Shown: positions 8,704 through 17,981 of the stretch, piece after piece
Layout: each line of letters opens with the position of its first letter
How positions within the stretch are numbered: the first letter of the stretch is position 1
NCBI RefSeq assembly: GCF_019091085.1
Contig: NZ_JAGXJY010000004.1
Span: forward strand, 124,001-188,000
DNA from: Mesorhizobium sp. GbtcB19
GTDB taxonomy: Bacteria; Pseudomonadota; Alphaproteobacteria; Rhizobiales; Rhizobiaceae
Length of the DNA stretch: 64,000 nt
Reading direction: 5' to 3'
The notes under the pieces: generated by a model
What the model saw: only the letters and a program-made list of their open reading frames with translations
What the model was told of the DNA's origin: nothing
Database searches by the model: none
Position numbers and translations under genes: made by a program

Positions 8704-9663
8704 GTGACGATCGTGAGCGGCAAGGCCGAGGCTCGCCGAAGATTGCAACCCGCCACGTCCGATGTGCTCCGCAAGATGTGGGAGCATCGCGCCGACTATG
8801 CCTATGTGCTTCCGGCGATTGCCGTGATGCTCATCGTCATCGCTTATCCGATCTACTACACGATCGAGTTGTCGTTCTTCAACACGCCACCCGGCCTGCA
8901 GCTCCGCGACAAGATCTTCGTCGGGTTCAACAACTACACCGCCATCCTGACCAGCGGGGTGTTCTGGCAGGTCACCTTCAACACCCTGATCTGGACAGCC
9001 GCATCCACTTTCATCTCCTTCGTGCTGGGGTTTGCCGCCGCGCTCGCGCTCCACCGCGACTTCATCGGCCGCGGCATCCTGCGCGCCATCCTGATCATTC
9101 CCTGGGTCATCAGCGCGGTCGCCGCGTCCTATATCTGGAAGTGGATCTACCATTCGGATTTCGGCATCATCGGCGCGGTCCTGGTCGAGCTCGGATGGGC
9201 CACCCGGCCGCCGAATTTCATCGACAGCGTCTCAACGGTCCTGCCCTCGCTGATCGTCGTCAACATTTGGCGCGAGTTCCCTTTCGCCATGATCATGATG
9301 ACGGCCGGCCTGCAGACCGTCCCGGAGCAGTTGCTGCGCGCCGCCAAAGTCGATGGCGCCAACGCGTGGCAACGCTTCTGGCACGTCACCTTCCCGCATT
9401 TGCGCAATGTGTCGACGGTGACGATCCTGCTGCTCGCGGTCGCCAACTTCAACTCCTTCATCATCCCCTGGATCATGACCGGCGGCGGCCCGTCCAACGC
9501 GTCGCATATCTGGATCACCCACATTTATGAGCTCGCCTTCGGCCGTCAGCGCTGGGGCGTGGCATCGGCCTATTCGGTGCTTCTGTTCATCATCCTGATG
9601 ACGCTTGGCTACTTCTATGTCCGCGCGCTGAGCGGCAACGAGCGGAAGGACGGCAGCGCATGA
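8704..9663 (+). CDS. ABC transporter permease (MalF/UgpA-like)
   Basis: A 319-residue inner-membrane permease with about six transmembrane helices beginning near YAYVLPAIAVMLIVIAYPI. The EAA loop is recognisable as EQLLRAAKVDGANAWQRF. The GTG at 8704 is chosen because the only longer start is a TTG immediately after the preceding hairpin and would add 22 highly basic, non-membrane residues. The next permease starts within the stop codon (ATGA, 9660-9663), showing translational coupling. Confidence 0.88.
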   Translation: MTIVSGKAEARRRLQPATSDVLRKMWEHRADYAYVLPAIAVMLIVIAYPIYYTIELSFFNTPPGLQLRDKIFVGFNNYTAILTSGVFWQVTFNTLIWTAASTFISFVLGFAAALALHRDFIGRGILRAILIIPWVISAVAASYIWKWIYHSDFGIIGAVLVELGWATRPPNFIDSVSTVLPSLIVVNIWREFPFAMIMMTAGLQTVPEQLLRAAKVDGANAWQRFWHVTFPHLRNVSTVTILLLAVANFNSFIIPWIMTGGGPSNASHIWITHIYELAFGRQRWGVASAYSVLLFIILMTLGYFYVRALSGNERKDGSA

Positions 9664-10550
9664 GCACGGTTTCCGAGACAATCTCGCGGGGCCAGCCCGC
9701 CCGCCGCCTGCGCATCGACGGATGGCGATGGGGCGGGCGCGCCTTCCTGGTGTTCATGCTGCTTTACACCGCGCTGCCGATGATCTGGATGCTGCTCACC
9801 TCGATCAAGTCAGGCTTCGCGGCGATGCAGTTTCCGCCGCAATGGTGGCCTGATCAGCCTACCCTTGCGAGTTACCAGAAACTGCTCGATCCGCAGAACA
9901 GTGTCGGCCAGGATTTCCTGCGCTTCTTCTGGAACAGTCTCATCGTCTCGACCGCCACGACCATCCTTTCGGTGATCGTGGCGGTGCCCGCCGCCTACGC
10001 GTTTTCGCGCTTCACCTTTCCGGGCCGCAACTTCCTGTTCTTCGCCGTCCTGCTGCGCAACATGTTCCCGGCTGTGATCTTTCTCGTGCCGCTCTTCATC
10101 CTGATGCGCGCGATCGGGCTGGTGAACACGCACGGCTCGCTGGTGCTGACCTACCTGACCTTCGGCCTGCCGCTGGCGATCTGGCTGCTCAAGGGCTTCT
10201 ACGACAACATCCCGGTGCAGCTCGAGCAGGCGGCGCGCATCGACGGCGCAACGCGATTCCAGGCCTTCATCCTGATCGTGATGCCGCTCTCGGCGCCGGG
10301 AATCATCGCCACGGCGATCTATTCCTTCATCGGCGCCTGGAACGAATACATCTACGCCTACACTTTCCTATCCAAGAACGAGCAACTGACGCTGCCGGTC
10401 GGCATCCAGCGCTTTTTCTCGGAGAACACGACGGACTTTCCTGGCCTGATGGCGGCCAGCTTCATGATGAGCGTGCCCGTCGTGGTGCTGTTCCTCCTGC
10501 TGCAACGATACTTCGTACGCGCGCTCACAGAAGGCGCGGTCAAACACTAG
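9660..10550 (+). CDS. ABC transporter permease (MalG/UgpE-like)
   Basis: A 296-residue second CUT1 permease. It has a membrane helix at about 27-47, a periplasmic loop with PPQWWPDQPTLASYQKLL typical of MalG-type subunits, and the EAA loop VQLEQAARIDGATRFQAF. The C-terminal RALTEGAVKH is characteristic of the MalG branch, whose last residues are typically xGAVKG. It overlaps the upstream permease by 4 bp and is followed by the ATPase after 12 bp. Confidence 0.9.
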   Translation: MSTVSETISRGQPARRLRIDGWRWGGRAFLVFMLLYTALPMIWMLLTSIKSGFAAMQFPPQWWPDQPTLASYQKLLDPQNSVGQDFLRFFWNSLIVSTATTILSVIVAVPAAYAFSRFTFPGRNFLFFAVLLRNMFPAVIFLVPLFILMRAIGLVNTHGSLVLTYLTFGLPLAIWLLKGFYDNIPVQLEQAARIDGATRFQAFILIVMPLSAPGIIATAIYSFIGAWNEYIYAYTFLSKNEQLTLPVGIQRFFSENTTDFPGLMAASFMMSVPVVVLFLLLQRYFVRALTEGAVKH

Positions 10551-10562
10551 GGAGCTGCCTGC

Positions 10563-11660
10563 ATGGCCCATGTGGTCCTCAAAGATCTCGTCAAGACCTA
10601 TGGCAGCTTCAAAGCGGTCAACGAGGTTTCGCTGACGATCAATGACGGCGAGTTCGTTGCGCTCGTCGGCCCCTCCGGCTGCGGCAAGACGACCACGCTC
10701 AATCTGGTCGCGGGCCTGACCTCTGCCACGTCGGGCGACATCTTCATCGGCGACCGGGTGGTCAACGACCTCGACCCCAAGGACCGGGACATCGCCATGG
10801 TGTTCCAGAACTACGCGCTCTATCCGCAGAAGTCGGTCTACATGAACCTCGCCTTCCCGCTGCAGATGCGCAAGTTGCCCAAGGGCGAGATCGACAGGAA
10901 GGTCAGGGAAGCAGCACGCGTGCTCGACATGACGCAGTTGCTCGAGCGCAAGCCGCGCGAGCTCTCCGGCGGGCAACAGCAACGCGTGGCGCTCGGCCGC
11001 GCCCTCGTTCGCGATCCGGCGGTGTTTTTGATGGACGAGCCGCTCTCCAATCTCGACGCAAAGCTGCGCGTGCAGATGCGGTCCGAGATCAAGCGGTTCC
11101 ACCAGGACCTCAAGGCGACGATCATCTATGTGACGCACGACCAGCTCGAGGCCGTGACCATGGCGGACAGGATGGCGGTGATGAATGGCGGCTATCTGCA
11201 GCAATATGATTCACCGGCACAGGTTTTCGCCCATCCCGCCAACATGTTCGTCGCAAGCTTCGTCGGCAGCCCGGCGATGAGCCTCATTCCGCTGGAGGCA
11301 TCGATGGGAAATGGCGGCGCTGTTCTCACGAGCGCCGAAGGCTGGAGCCTTGAGCTGTCGCCGCGCAACGCCCAGAAGGTCGCGCGAGCAACGACCAAGA
11401 AGGTCGTGCTCGGCGCCCGGCATTCGACGATCAAGCTGCACAAGAGCGCGGTTCCCGGCGCCATTCCGGCCAAGGCCTACACGGTGGAGCCAACCGGAGA
11501 CGTCACCTTCGTGCAGGCGTTGCTCTCCGGCGCCATCGTCAACATCAGCGTATCGCCCAACATCGCCGTCACACCCGACGAGCAGATCTGGCTCGAGTTC
11601 GACCAGGAGCGGATGCACTTGTTCGATAGCGAAACCGAAATGGCCCTCGAAGCCAACTGA
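10563..11660 (+). CDS. ABC transporter ATP-binding protein (UgpC/MalK family)
   Basis: A 365-residue ATPase. It shows Walker A GPSGCGKT (37-44), Q-loop FQNYALYP (81-88), signature LSGGQ (134-138), Walker B FLMDEP (155-160), D-loop SNLDA and H-loop VTHDQ. A regulatory OB-type domain follows from about residue 240 (TOBE), as in MalK/UgpC. The GGGAG leader 8 bases before ATG supports the start. It completes a CUT1 importer with the two upstream permeases and binding protein. Confidence 0.93.
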   Translation: MAHVVLKDLVKTYGSFKAVNEVSLTINDGEFVALVGPSGCGKTTTLNLVAGLTSATSGDIFIGDRVVNDLDPKDRDIAMVFQNYALYPQKSVYMNLAFPLQMRKLPKGEIDRKVREAARVLDMTQLLERKPRELSGGQQQRVALGRALVRDPAVFLMDEPLSNLDAKLRVQMRSEIKRFHQDLKATIIYVTHDQLEAVTMADRMAVMNGGYLQQYDSPAQVFAHPANMFVASFVGSPAMSLIPLEASMGNGGAVLTSAEGWSLELSPRNAQKVARATTKKVVLGARHSTIKLHKSAVPGAIPAKAYTVEPTGDVTFVQALLSGAIVNISVSPNIAVTPDEQIWLEFDQERMHLFDSETEMALEAN

Positions 11661-11672
11661 GATAGCGAACGC

Positions 11673-12851
11673 ATGGGGCACCGGGCAATGACCACGAAGA
11701 TGAGGATCACTGCGATCAAGCCCTATCCGGTGTGGGTCGGGACCCGTAACCAGATGCTCGTCAAGGTCGAGACCGACCAGGGCATCTCCGGCTGGGGCGA
11801 GAGCGGCTTGAGCGGTCGCGAGAGGGCCGTGGCCGGCGCGGTTGAGCACTATCGCGAATTTCTCATCGGCCGCGACGCCATGCAGATCGGCCGGATCTGG
11901 CAGGAGCTCTATCGCAGCCAGTATTTCGAAGGCGGGCGGGTTCTGCAGGCGGCGATCTCCGCCATCGACATCGCCCTCTATGACATCAAGGGCAAGGCGC
12001 TGGGCGTGCCGGTCTACGAGCTGCTCGGCGGCAAGCAGCGCGACCGCATCCCGACCTTCGCCTCGACCGGAGACGAGGCCGAGGGCGATGCCGCCATCGA
12101 ACGGGCGCGCGAGTTGCGCGCACAAGGATGGCAGGCGATCCGCTTCTTCCCAGCCGGGCAAAGCAGCAGGGACATTTTTGAGCCGCGCGAGTCGATCGGC
12201 GTTACGGCGACCATGCTAAACAAAGCGCGCGAGGCGCTGGGCGACGAGGTCGTGCTCGGCATCGACTATCATCACCGGCTGTCGGTGGCCGAAGCGGCGA
12301 GCTTCTGCAACAAGCTCGGCCGCGGCGTGCTCGATTTCCTCGAGGAGCCGATCCGCGACGAGACGCCGGAGGCCTATGAGAGCCTACGTACGCTGACCGA
12401 TATCCCCTTTGCCATCGGCGAGGAGTTTGCCAGCAAGTGGCAGTTCCTGCCTTACATCGAACGCGGCATCCACCAGTTCAACCGGCTCGACGTCTGCAAT
12501 GTCGGCGGCCTCACCGAGGCGATGAAGGTCGCCGGCTGGAGCGAGGCGCATTATGTCGACCTGATGCCGCACAATCCGCTTGGCCCGGTCTGCACGGCCG
12601 CGACCATCCATCTTGGCGCGGCGGTGCCCAACTTCGCCTGGCTCGAAACCAGGGCGCCCGAAAGGAAGCTGGGCTTCGACAATTCCGATTTCTTCCCCGT
12701 GCAGCCAAGGCTGGACGGCACCGATTACCCGGTCGGCGATCTGCCGGGGCTCGGCGTCGAGGTCAACGAGGCGGCGATCCAGGCGCAGAGTTTTCGCTTC
12801 TGGGAAGCGCCGCATCTCCAGCGCCGCGACGGTTCCGTCACCAACTGGTAG
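11673..12851 (+). CDS. Enolase-superfamily enzyme (galactonate-dehydratase-like), copy 4
   Basis: 392 residues, in the transporter operon (12-bp gap after the ATPase). The body shows the family order: capping domain, AIRFFP strand, D198 (GIDYHHR), E224 (FLEEPI), E250 (IGEEFAS) and H300 in MPHNPLGP. The PHNPLGP motif and paired histidines at 200-201 are those of the galactonate-dehydratase branch. Alternative ATGs at 11688 and 11700 are possible since no clear Shine-Dalgarno favours the first. Dehydration of the imported aldonate to a 2-keto-3-deoxy acid is the likely reaction, which would supply the RraA-like aldolase encoded next. Confidence 0.86.
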   Translation: MGHRAMTTKMRITAIKPYPVWVGTRNQMLVKVETDQGISGWGESGLSGRERAVAGAVEHYREFLIGRDAMQIGRIWQELYRSQYFEGGRVLQAAISAIDIALYDIKGKALGVPVYELLGGKQRDRIPTFASTGDEAEGDAAIERARELRAQGWQAIRFFPAGQSSRDIFEPRESIGVTATMLNKAREALGDEVVLGIDYHHRLSVAEAASFCNKLGRGVLDFLEEPIRDETPEAYESLRTLTDIPFAIGEEFASKWQFLPYIERGIHQFNRLDVCNVGGLTEAMKVAGWSEAHYVDLMPHNPLGPVCTAATIHLGAAVPNFAWLETRAPERKLGFDNSDFFPVQPRLDGTDYPVGDLPGLGVEVNEAAIQAQSFRFWEAPHLQRRDGSVTNW

Positions 12852-12875
12852 TTCCATCTCATCCGGAGTCCGACA

Positions 12876-13610
12876 ATGACACATACAACCGACATCACGC
12901 GGCCGCCCAAGGACCTGATCGACGCGCTGAAGGAGATCGGCGCCGCGACGGTTGCCGGCACGCTCGGCCATATGGGTTTTCGCAGCCCGCATATGGTCGG
13001 TCCGGTGGCGCAGAACCACGGCAAGTCGATCGTCGGGCCGGCGCTGACGCTGCAGTTCCTGCCGCAGCGGCCGGACCTCTTCAACGAAGGCGAATATGCC
13101 GATCCGGAAACGCAACTGCACCGGCACGTGCTCTACCACGCGCAGGAGGGCGACGTGGTCGTGGTCGACGCGCGCGGTGACATGAGGTCGGGCGTCTTCG
13201 GCGATATGATGTCGACCTATTTCAAGGGCCGAGGCGGCGCTGGCATCGTGATCGACGGATGCATGCGCGACCGGCCCAATGTCGAGAAGCTCGATCTGCC
13301 GCTATGGCTGCGCGGCTGGACGCCCAACTATCATGTCCAGACCAGCATCTATCCCAACGCCGTCAACGTTCCGATCGCCTGCGGCGGCGTCACGGTGATC
13401 CCCGGCGACATCATCGTCGCCGACGATGACGGGGCCGTGGTGGTTCCCGTCTCGATGGCGGCCAAGGTGATCGAAGAGGCGCGGAAGCATCACGACTGGG
13501 AAGAGTTCTCGAGAGAGAAGCTCATGCAGGGCGCGCCGCTGCAGCGCTACTATCCGCTGCACGACGATGCTCGCGGCGAATACGAGGAGTGGCGCAAGAC
13601 CAGGCGTTAG
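12876..13610 (+). CDS. RraA-family protein (HMG/CHA-aldolase-like)
   Basis: A 244-residue member of the RraA/4-hydroxy-4-methyl-2-oxoglutarate aldolase family. GDVVVVDARGDMRSGVFGD and, after about 20 residues, DGCMRD match the G-x20-R-D metal and substrate site of the aldolase class. PGDIIVADDDGAVVVP near residue 190 is the other family signature. Because the aldolase residues are kept, a lyase acting on a keto-deoxy acid is more likely than RNase E inhibition. CCGGAG precedes ATG by 8 bases. It is the last gene of the operon, with a hairpin downstream. Confidence 0.82.
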   Translation: MTHTTDITRPPKDLIDALKEIGAATVAGTLGHMGFRSPHMVGPVAQNHGKSIVGPALTLQFLPQRPDLFNEGEYADPETQLHRHVLYHAQEGDVVVVDARGDMRSGVFGDMMSTYFKGRGGAGIVIDGCMRDRPNVEKLDLPLWLRGWTPNYHVQTSIYPNAVNVPIACGGVTVIPGDIIVADDDGAVVVPVSMAAKVIEEARKHHDWEEFSREKLMQGAPLQRYYPLHDDARGEYEEWRKTRR

Positions 13611-13640
13611 CGCCCGAACGAAAGTCGCGATCTGATTTGT

Positions 13641-13685
13641 GTACTCGGAGCGGCGCGATCGCTCATCCGCTCCAAGTACCTTTTG
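13641..13685 (+). terminator. Probable terminator of the transporter/aldolase operon
   Basis: GTACT-C-GGAGCGG pairs with CCGCTCC-A-AGTAC (12 of 13 positions) around a 13-base loop and is followed by CCTTTTG. It sits 30 bp after the RraA-like gene and before the convergent PfpI gene. Confidence 0.55.
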
Positions 13686-13698
13686 CTTACCGAAAAAA

Positions 13699-14292
13699 TT
13701 AGGCGTGGCGGATTTCCGTGCCTAGCACCTTCAGGCACTCCCGGATGAAGGCCGCGAGGGCCGTCCAGCCCTTGGCCGAAACCATCGTGCCGTCGACATA
13801 GGCTTCGGTCGGAGACAGGTCGATATAGGTGCCGCCGGCCAGCGTCACCTCCGGCTCGCAAGCCGCCAGCGCTCCAACCTTCTTGCCGCGTACGACGCCA
13901 TCGACCGCAATCAGGATCTGCACGCCGTGGCAGATGGTGAAGATCGGCTTCTTGGTTTCGTGGAAATGGCGCACCATGGCCTGAATGCGCTTGTCGGTGC
14001 GGATGTATTCCGGCCCGCGGCCGCCGGCGCAATAGACCGCGTCGTACTGGTCGATCTGCTTTTCAGCGTCGGCGAACGTCTTGTTGATCAGGGCATAGTG
14101 ACCGAGCTTCTCGGTATAGGTCTGGTCGCCCTCGAAATCGTGCAGCGAGGTCTTGATCACGTCACCGGCATTCTTGTCGGGGCAAACGACGTGCACGGTG
14201 TGACCGACGGCCTCCATCGCCTGCTGATAGACAAAGATTTCGTATTCCTCGGTGAACTCACCGGTCAGCATCAGTATCTTCTTGGCTGGCAT
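13699..14292 (-). CDS. DJ-1/PfpI family protein
   Basis: A 197-residue class-I-glutamine-amidotransferase-like protein. The nucleophile elbow is FTICHGVQ with C121 followed by H122, and the GGRGPEY segment (90-96) shapes the oxyanion region, as in PfpI/DJ-1 proteins with protease, deglycase or glyoxalase activities. It lies downstream of a GntR gene on the same strand (163-bp gap containing a hairpin) and converges with the RraA-like gene. The substrate is not predictable. Confidence 0.85.
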   Translation of the reverse strand: MPAKKILMLTGEFTEEYEIFVYQQAMEAVGHTVHVVCPDKNAGDVIKTSLHDFEGDQTYTEKLGHYALINKTFADAEKQIDQYDAVYCAGGRGPEYIRTDKRIQAMVRHFHETKKPIFTICHGVQILIAVDGVVRGKKVGALAACEPEVTLAGGTYIDLSPTEAYVDGTMVSAKGWTALAAFIRECLKVLGTEIRHA

Positions 14293-14319
14293 GACTTGTC
14301 CTTTCGATTTTGGAGGTGC

Positions 14320-14339
14320 CAGGGCGCTGCCGCGCCCTG
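14320..14339 (-). other. Hairpin upstream of PfpI gene
   Basis: CAGGGCGC-TGCC-GCGCCCTG is a perfect 8-bp stem with a 4-base loop, 28 bp before the PfpI start. No U-run follows it on the minus strand, so it is more likely an attenuating or processing structure between the GntR and PfpI genes than a simple terminator. Confidence 0.4.
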
Positions 14340-14455
14340 CTGTCGGAACTCGGTTTGCCGATTGGCGCGCAGCGCCGCAGGACCAACCGGAATGCCGGCT
14401 GCGGGCGCAACGGCGCTGTCTGCGTCAATACGGGCGGCAATGGACATGGGAGCGA

Positions 14456-15154
14456 CTACTCGAAGGCGGGCAGGAGCCGGTCCCGCGAATTCTCGATGTG
14501 CACTTTCATCGCCTTCCTGGCGGCATGCGCGTCGCCGGCCGCGAAGGCAGCGAGAATCGCTTCGTGCTCATCGAGCGCCTCTTCGGTGACGCGCGAGTGG
14601 TACATCAGGCGGAAGATGTGGAAGTGCGTATGCTGGTGGTTCAGCGTCTCGCGGATGAGTTCGTTCTGCGCGAACTCCATGATCTTATCGTGGAAGATCG
14701 CGTCCTGCCGCGCGAAATTGGAATAGCGCAGGCGTTCGTCCTTCCCCACCCGCCGGGCCATGACGCCTGCCGCTTCCTGCAAGACCGCGAGGCGCTCTTC
14801 ATCCAGTGCCGCCGTAGCCTTGGCGGCGGCGGCGGGCTCCAACAGAAGGCGAAGTTCATAAAGTTCATCGAACCGGCGCCGCGTGATTTGCGGAGCCGCG
14901 CGATAACCGATCAAATGGGTCTTTACGACCAGGCCCTCGCCTTCCAACCGCCCGAGCGCTTCGCGGATCGGCGTATGTGAAACGTCGAATTCTCTGACCA
15001 GATTGTCGACGGTGATGCGCGATCCTGGCGGGATCTTCAGCGACATCAGCTGCGCGAAGATTGCTTCGTAAACATCGCCCGCCAGGCTGTTGGCCCGCTG
15101 GATGCGGCCGCTCGCGGGGCCTTCTTTGTCAGCCGTCAGATCCACGTTTTGCAT
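14456..15154 (-). CDS. GntR-family regulator with FCD domain, second copy
   Basis: 232 residues. The N-terminal winged helix (VYEAIFAQLMSLKIPPGSRI, SHTPIREALGRLEGEGLV) carries the TPIREAL recognition helix. The FCD effector domain spans about 95-225. The ATG at 15152-15154 with AAGAGG eight bases upstream is preferred over a TTG eight codons earlier. It is divergent from the iron alcohol dehydrogenase operon and is probably its regulator. The imperfect inverted repeat at 15209-15240 lies in the shared gap. Confidence 0.88.
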   Translation of the reverse strand: MQNVDLTADKEGPASGRIQRANSLAGDVYEAIFAQLMSLKIPPGSRITVDNLVREFDVSHTPIREALGRLEGEGLVVKTHLIGYRAAPQITRRRFDELYELRLLLEPAAAAKATAALDEERLAVLQEAAGVMARRVGKDERLRYSNFARQDAIFHDKIMEFAQNELIRETLNHQHTHFHIFRLMYHSRVTEEALDEHEAILAAFAAGDAHAARKAMKVHIENSRDRLLPAFE

Positions 15155-15208
15155 TGCATTGCCTCTTGACAGGAGCAAGCCCTAACACGATGCTCCGGCC
15201 AATTCAAT

Positions 15209-15240
15209 ACTATATCCTATACGATTTTATAGAGGATAGT
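15209..15240. promoter_or_regulatory. Candidate operator: imperfect inverted repeat in divergent gap
   Basis: ACTATATCCTATA (15209-15221) faces TATAGAGGATAGT (15228-15240). Outer ACTAT/ATAGT, inner ATCC/GGAT and the TATA cores are mirrored. The AT-rich block stands out from its GC-rich surroundings and abuts the dehydrogenase start, overlapping its GAGGA ribosome site. It is a likely binding site for the adjacent GntR protein. Confidence 0.5.
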
Positions 15241-15248
15241 CTCAGTCC

Positions 15249-16475
15249 ATGACCCTGTTTGCAGCCGCGCGCCTGCCGCGCGAAATTCTCTTCGGCAAAG
15301 GTCAGCGCCATGCGCTGCCTGCCATTGCCGGCCGACATGGCCGGCGTGCATTCATCTGCACCGACGAACGGCTCGCCGGCACGTCCGAGTTCATCGAGAT
15401 GCTTGATGGTTTGAAGGCTGCCCGGATCGACACGCTCGTCTACGACCGCACCTTGCCGGATGTGCCGCGCGACAGCGTCGGCGCCTGTATCGCACAGGCG
15501 AAGGGGTTCAGGCCGGACTTGGTGATCGGGGTCGGCGGCGGCAGCTGCCTCGACATGGCGAAATGCGCCGGGCTGCTCATCAGCCATGGCGGCCAGCTCC
15601 AGGACTATTATGGTGAGTTCAAGGTGCCGGGCCCCACCCTTCCCCTCATTGCCGTGCCGACGACGGCCGGGACCGGCTCAGAAGTCACTCCAGTCGCGGT
15701 CATCTCCGACCCGGAGCGGACGCTCAAGGTCGGCATCTCCAGCCCGCATCTCATTGCCGCGGTCGCGCTGTGCGATCCGGACCTGACGATGAGCTGCCCA
15801 CCATCCCTCACCGCCATCGCCGGCGCCGACGCGCTGACGCATGCGATCGAGGCGTTCACCGCCGCAAGACGCGGTGCCGATGCCGATCTGCCGCAACGCC
15901 ACGTCTTCGTCGGCAAGAGCGCGCTGACCGATCATTTCGCCCTCTTGGCGATCAGGCTCCTGGGCCGCAGCCTCGAAGCCGCCTATCGCGACGGGTCGAA
16001 CGAGAGCGCGCGCGCCGATGTCATGATGGGGGCGTTGGCCGCCGGCTGCGCCTTCGGCACGGCGGGAACGGCGGCCGCGCATGCCGTGCAGTATCCGGTC
16101 GGCGCGCTCACCCACACGCCGCATGGGCTGGGTGTCGCGACGATGCTCCCCTACGTGATGCGCTACAACCTGCCGGCGGCAACCCCGGAGATCGCGGAGA
16201 TCGGCATTGCGCTTAGCCTGTCACGCCAGGACCGCGATGCCGATCAGCTGGCCGATGCCACGATCACGGAAGTCGCGCGGCTGTTCAACGCCATCGGCAT
16301 CACCCGGACGCTGGCGGACCTCGGTCTCCCCGAGGACAGGATCGACTGGACCGCGGAGCAGGCGCTCGGCATCGACCGGCTGATCAAGAACAATCCCCGT
16401 CGCTTCGATCTCCCCGCGATGCAGCGCCTGGTCAGCGCTGCTTATAGCGGCGACATGTCGGCCGCGGCGATGTGA
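15249..16475 (+). CDS. Iron-containing alcohol dehydrogenase
   Basis: 408 residues of the Fe-ADH / maleylacetate reductase superfamily. It has the NAD(P)-binding GVGGGSCLDMAK motif (about residues 95-106), then PTTAGTGSEVTP (about 138-149). Metal-ligand histidines lie in the C-terminal domain (LTHAIEAF, LTHTPHGLG). The length is normal. It is the first gene of an operon with an aldehyde dehydrogenase (18-bp gap) and an alpha/beta hydrolase. Together they suggest ester hydrolysis to an alcohol, then aldehyde, then acid, but the actual substrate is unknown. Confidence 0.88.
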   Translation: MTLFAAARLPREILFGKGQRHALPAIAGRHGRRAFICTDERLAGTSEFIEMLDGLKAARIDTLVYDRTLPDVPRDSVGACIAQAKGFRPDLVIGVGGGSCLDMAKCAGLLISHGGQLQDYYGEFKVPGPTLPLIAVPTTAGTGSEVTPVAVISDPERTLKVGISSPHLIAAVALCDPDLTMSCPPSLTAIAGADALTHAIEAFTAARRGADADLPQRHVFVGKSALTDHFALLAIRLLGRSLEAAYRDGSNESARADVMMGALAAGCAFGTAGTAAAHAVQYPVGALTHTPHGLGVATMLPYVMRYNLPAATPEIAEIGIALSLSRQDRDADQLADATITEVARLFNAIGITRTLADLGLPEDRIDWTAEQALGIDRLIKNNPRRFDLPAMQRLVSAAYSGDMSAAAM

Positions 16476-16493
16476 GGGAAGGAGCCGATTCCA

Positions 16494-17981
16494 ATGAACA
16501 TTTCGATAGACCTATTCGACCAGGACGCCGACATGTCTGAATATGCCGCGTTTTCGCACGGACTCTATATCGGCGGCAAATGGCGCCCCGCATCCGACGG
16601 CCGCGTCATCGAAGTGGTCGACCCGTCGACCGAGGCGGTGATCGCCGCGGTTCCGGACGCAACGCTTGCCGACGCCGCGGCGGCGGTCGAGGCGGCGGCG
16701 GAGGCCGCTGCCCGCTGGCGCGAGACCCCGCCGCGCAAGCGGTCGGAGATCCTGAGGCGCTGCTTCGAGCTGATGACCGAACGCGCCGAGACCTTGGCCG
16801 CATTGATCTCCCTGGAGAACGGCAAGGCCCTGCGCGACGCGCGCGGCGAAGTCGCCTACGCGGCCGAGTTCTTCCGTTGGAACGCCGAGGAAGCGGTTCG
16901 CATCAGCGGCGAGTTCGGCCTTGCCCCGTCGGGCGCGAACCGGATCGTGGTCGACTACCAGCCCATCGGCATTTGCGTGCTGATAACGCCGTGGAATTTC
17001 CCGGCGGCGATGGCCACGCGCAAGATCGCGCCGGCGCTTGCCGCCGGCTGCACCGTCATCCTGAAGCCGGCCAGCGAGACGCCGCTGACCGCCTATGCGC
17101 TTGCCGCCCTCTATGAGGAAGCCGGCGTGCCGCCTGGCGTCGTCAACGTCATCACCACCTCGAATCCGGGGCCGGTGACGGCGGCCATGCTGGCCGACGC
17201 GCGGGTGCGCAAGCTGTCCTTCACCGGCTCGACCGGCATCGGCCGCGTGCTTCTTGCCGAGGCGGCGAAACACGTCATGTCCTGCTCGATGGAACTTGGC
17301 GGCAATGCGCCGTTCATCGTGCTCGACGACGCCGATCTCGAGGCGGCGCTCGACGGCGCGATGATCGCCAAGATGCGCAATGCCGGCGAAGCCTGCACGG
17401 CCGCCAACAGGCTTTATGTGCAGGCAGGCATCCACGATGCCTTCGCGGAAGGCCTGCGCAAACGCATGGCGGCGCTTGCCATCGGCCCGGGCACGGACTC
17501 CGAGACCGAATGCGGGCCTATGATCACCAGGAAGGCGGTGGACAAGATCGACCGGCTCGTACGGGACGCGGTAGCGCGCGGCGCGAAGGTTCTGTGCGGC
17601 GGCGCGATCGCTGAGGGACGAGGATTTTTTTATCCGCCCACGGTGCTGACCGGCGTGCCGGCCGATGCCGCCATGGCTCACGAGGAGATATTCGGTCCCG
17701 TGGCGCCGATCAGCCGCTTCGAGGATGAGGCGGAGGTCATCGCAAAGGCCAACGACACCGAGTATGGCCTTGCCGCCTATATCTACACGCGCGATCTTGC
17801 CAAAGGCATGCGCATGGCATCCAAGATCGAGTCCGGCATGATCGCGCTCAACCGCGGCTTGATGTCCGACCCTGCCGCGCCCTTCGGCGGGGTCAAGCAG
17901 AGCGGGCTTGGGCGCGAGGGCGGCCAGAAGCACGGCATAGCCGAGTTCATGGAGGCGAAATACATCGCCGTGACGATCTGA
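16494..17981 (+). CDS. NAD(P)-dependent aldehyde dehydrogenase (succinate-semialdehyde-dehydrogenase-like)
   Basis: 495 residues of the ALDH superfamily. Catalytic residues are visible: N168 (TPWNFP), E267 (MELGGNAPF) and nucleophile C301 ([11 protein letters not shown]). The coenzyme motif FTGST lies at 243-247. The C-terminal [15 protein letters not shown] and the general pattern are closest to the GabD/succinate-semialdehyde group. GGAAGGAG precedes the ATG, and an internal ATG 13 codons later is a weaker alternative. Its stop codon overlaps the next start (TGATG), so the two are coupled. Confidence 0.9.
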   Translation: MNISIDLFDQDADMSEYAAFSHGLYIGGKWRPASDGRVIEVVDPSTEAVIAAVPDATLADAAAAVEAAAEAAARWRETPPRKRSEILRRCFELMTERAETLAALISLENGKALRDARGEVAYAAEFFRWNAEEAVRISGEFGLAPSGANRIVVDYQPIGICVLITPWNFPAAMATRKIAPALAAGCTVILKPASETPLTAYALAALYEEAGVPPGVVNVITTSNPGPVTAAMLADARVRKLSFTGSTGIGRVLLAEAAKHVMSCSMELGGNAPFIVLDDADLEAALDGAMIAKMRNAGEACTAANRLYVQAGIHDAFAEGLRKRMAALAIGPGTDSETECGPMITRKAVDKIDRLVRDAVARGAKVLCGGAIAEGRGFFYPPTVLTGVPADAAMAHEEIFGPVAPISRFEDEAEVIAKANDTEYGLAAYIYTRDLAKGMRMASKIESGMIALNRGLMSDPAAPFGGVKQSGLGREGGQKHGIAEFMEAKYIAVTI

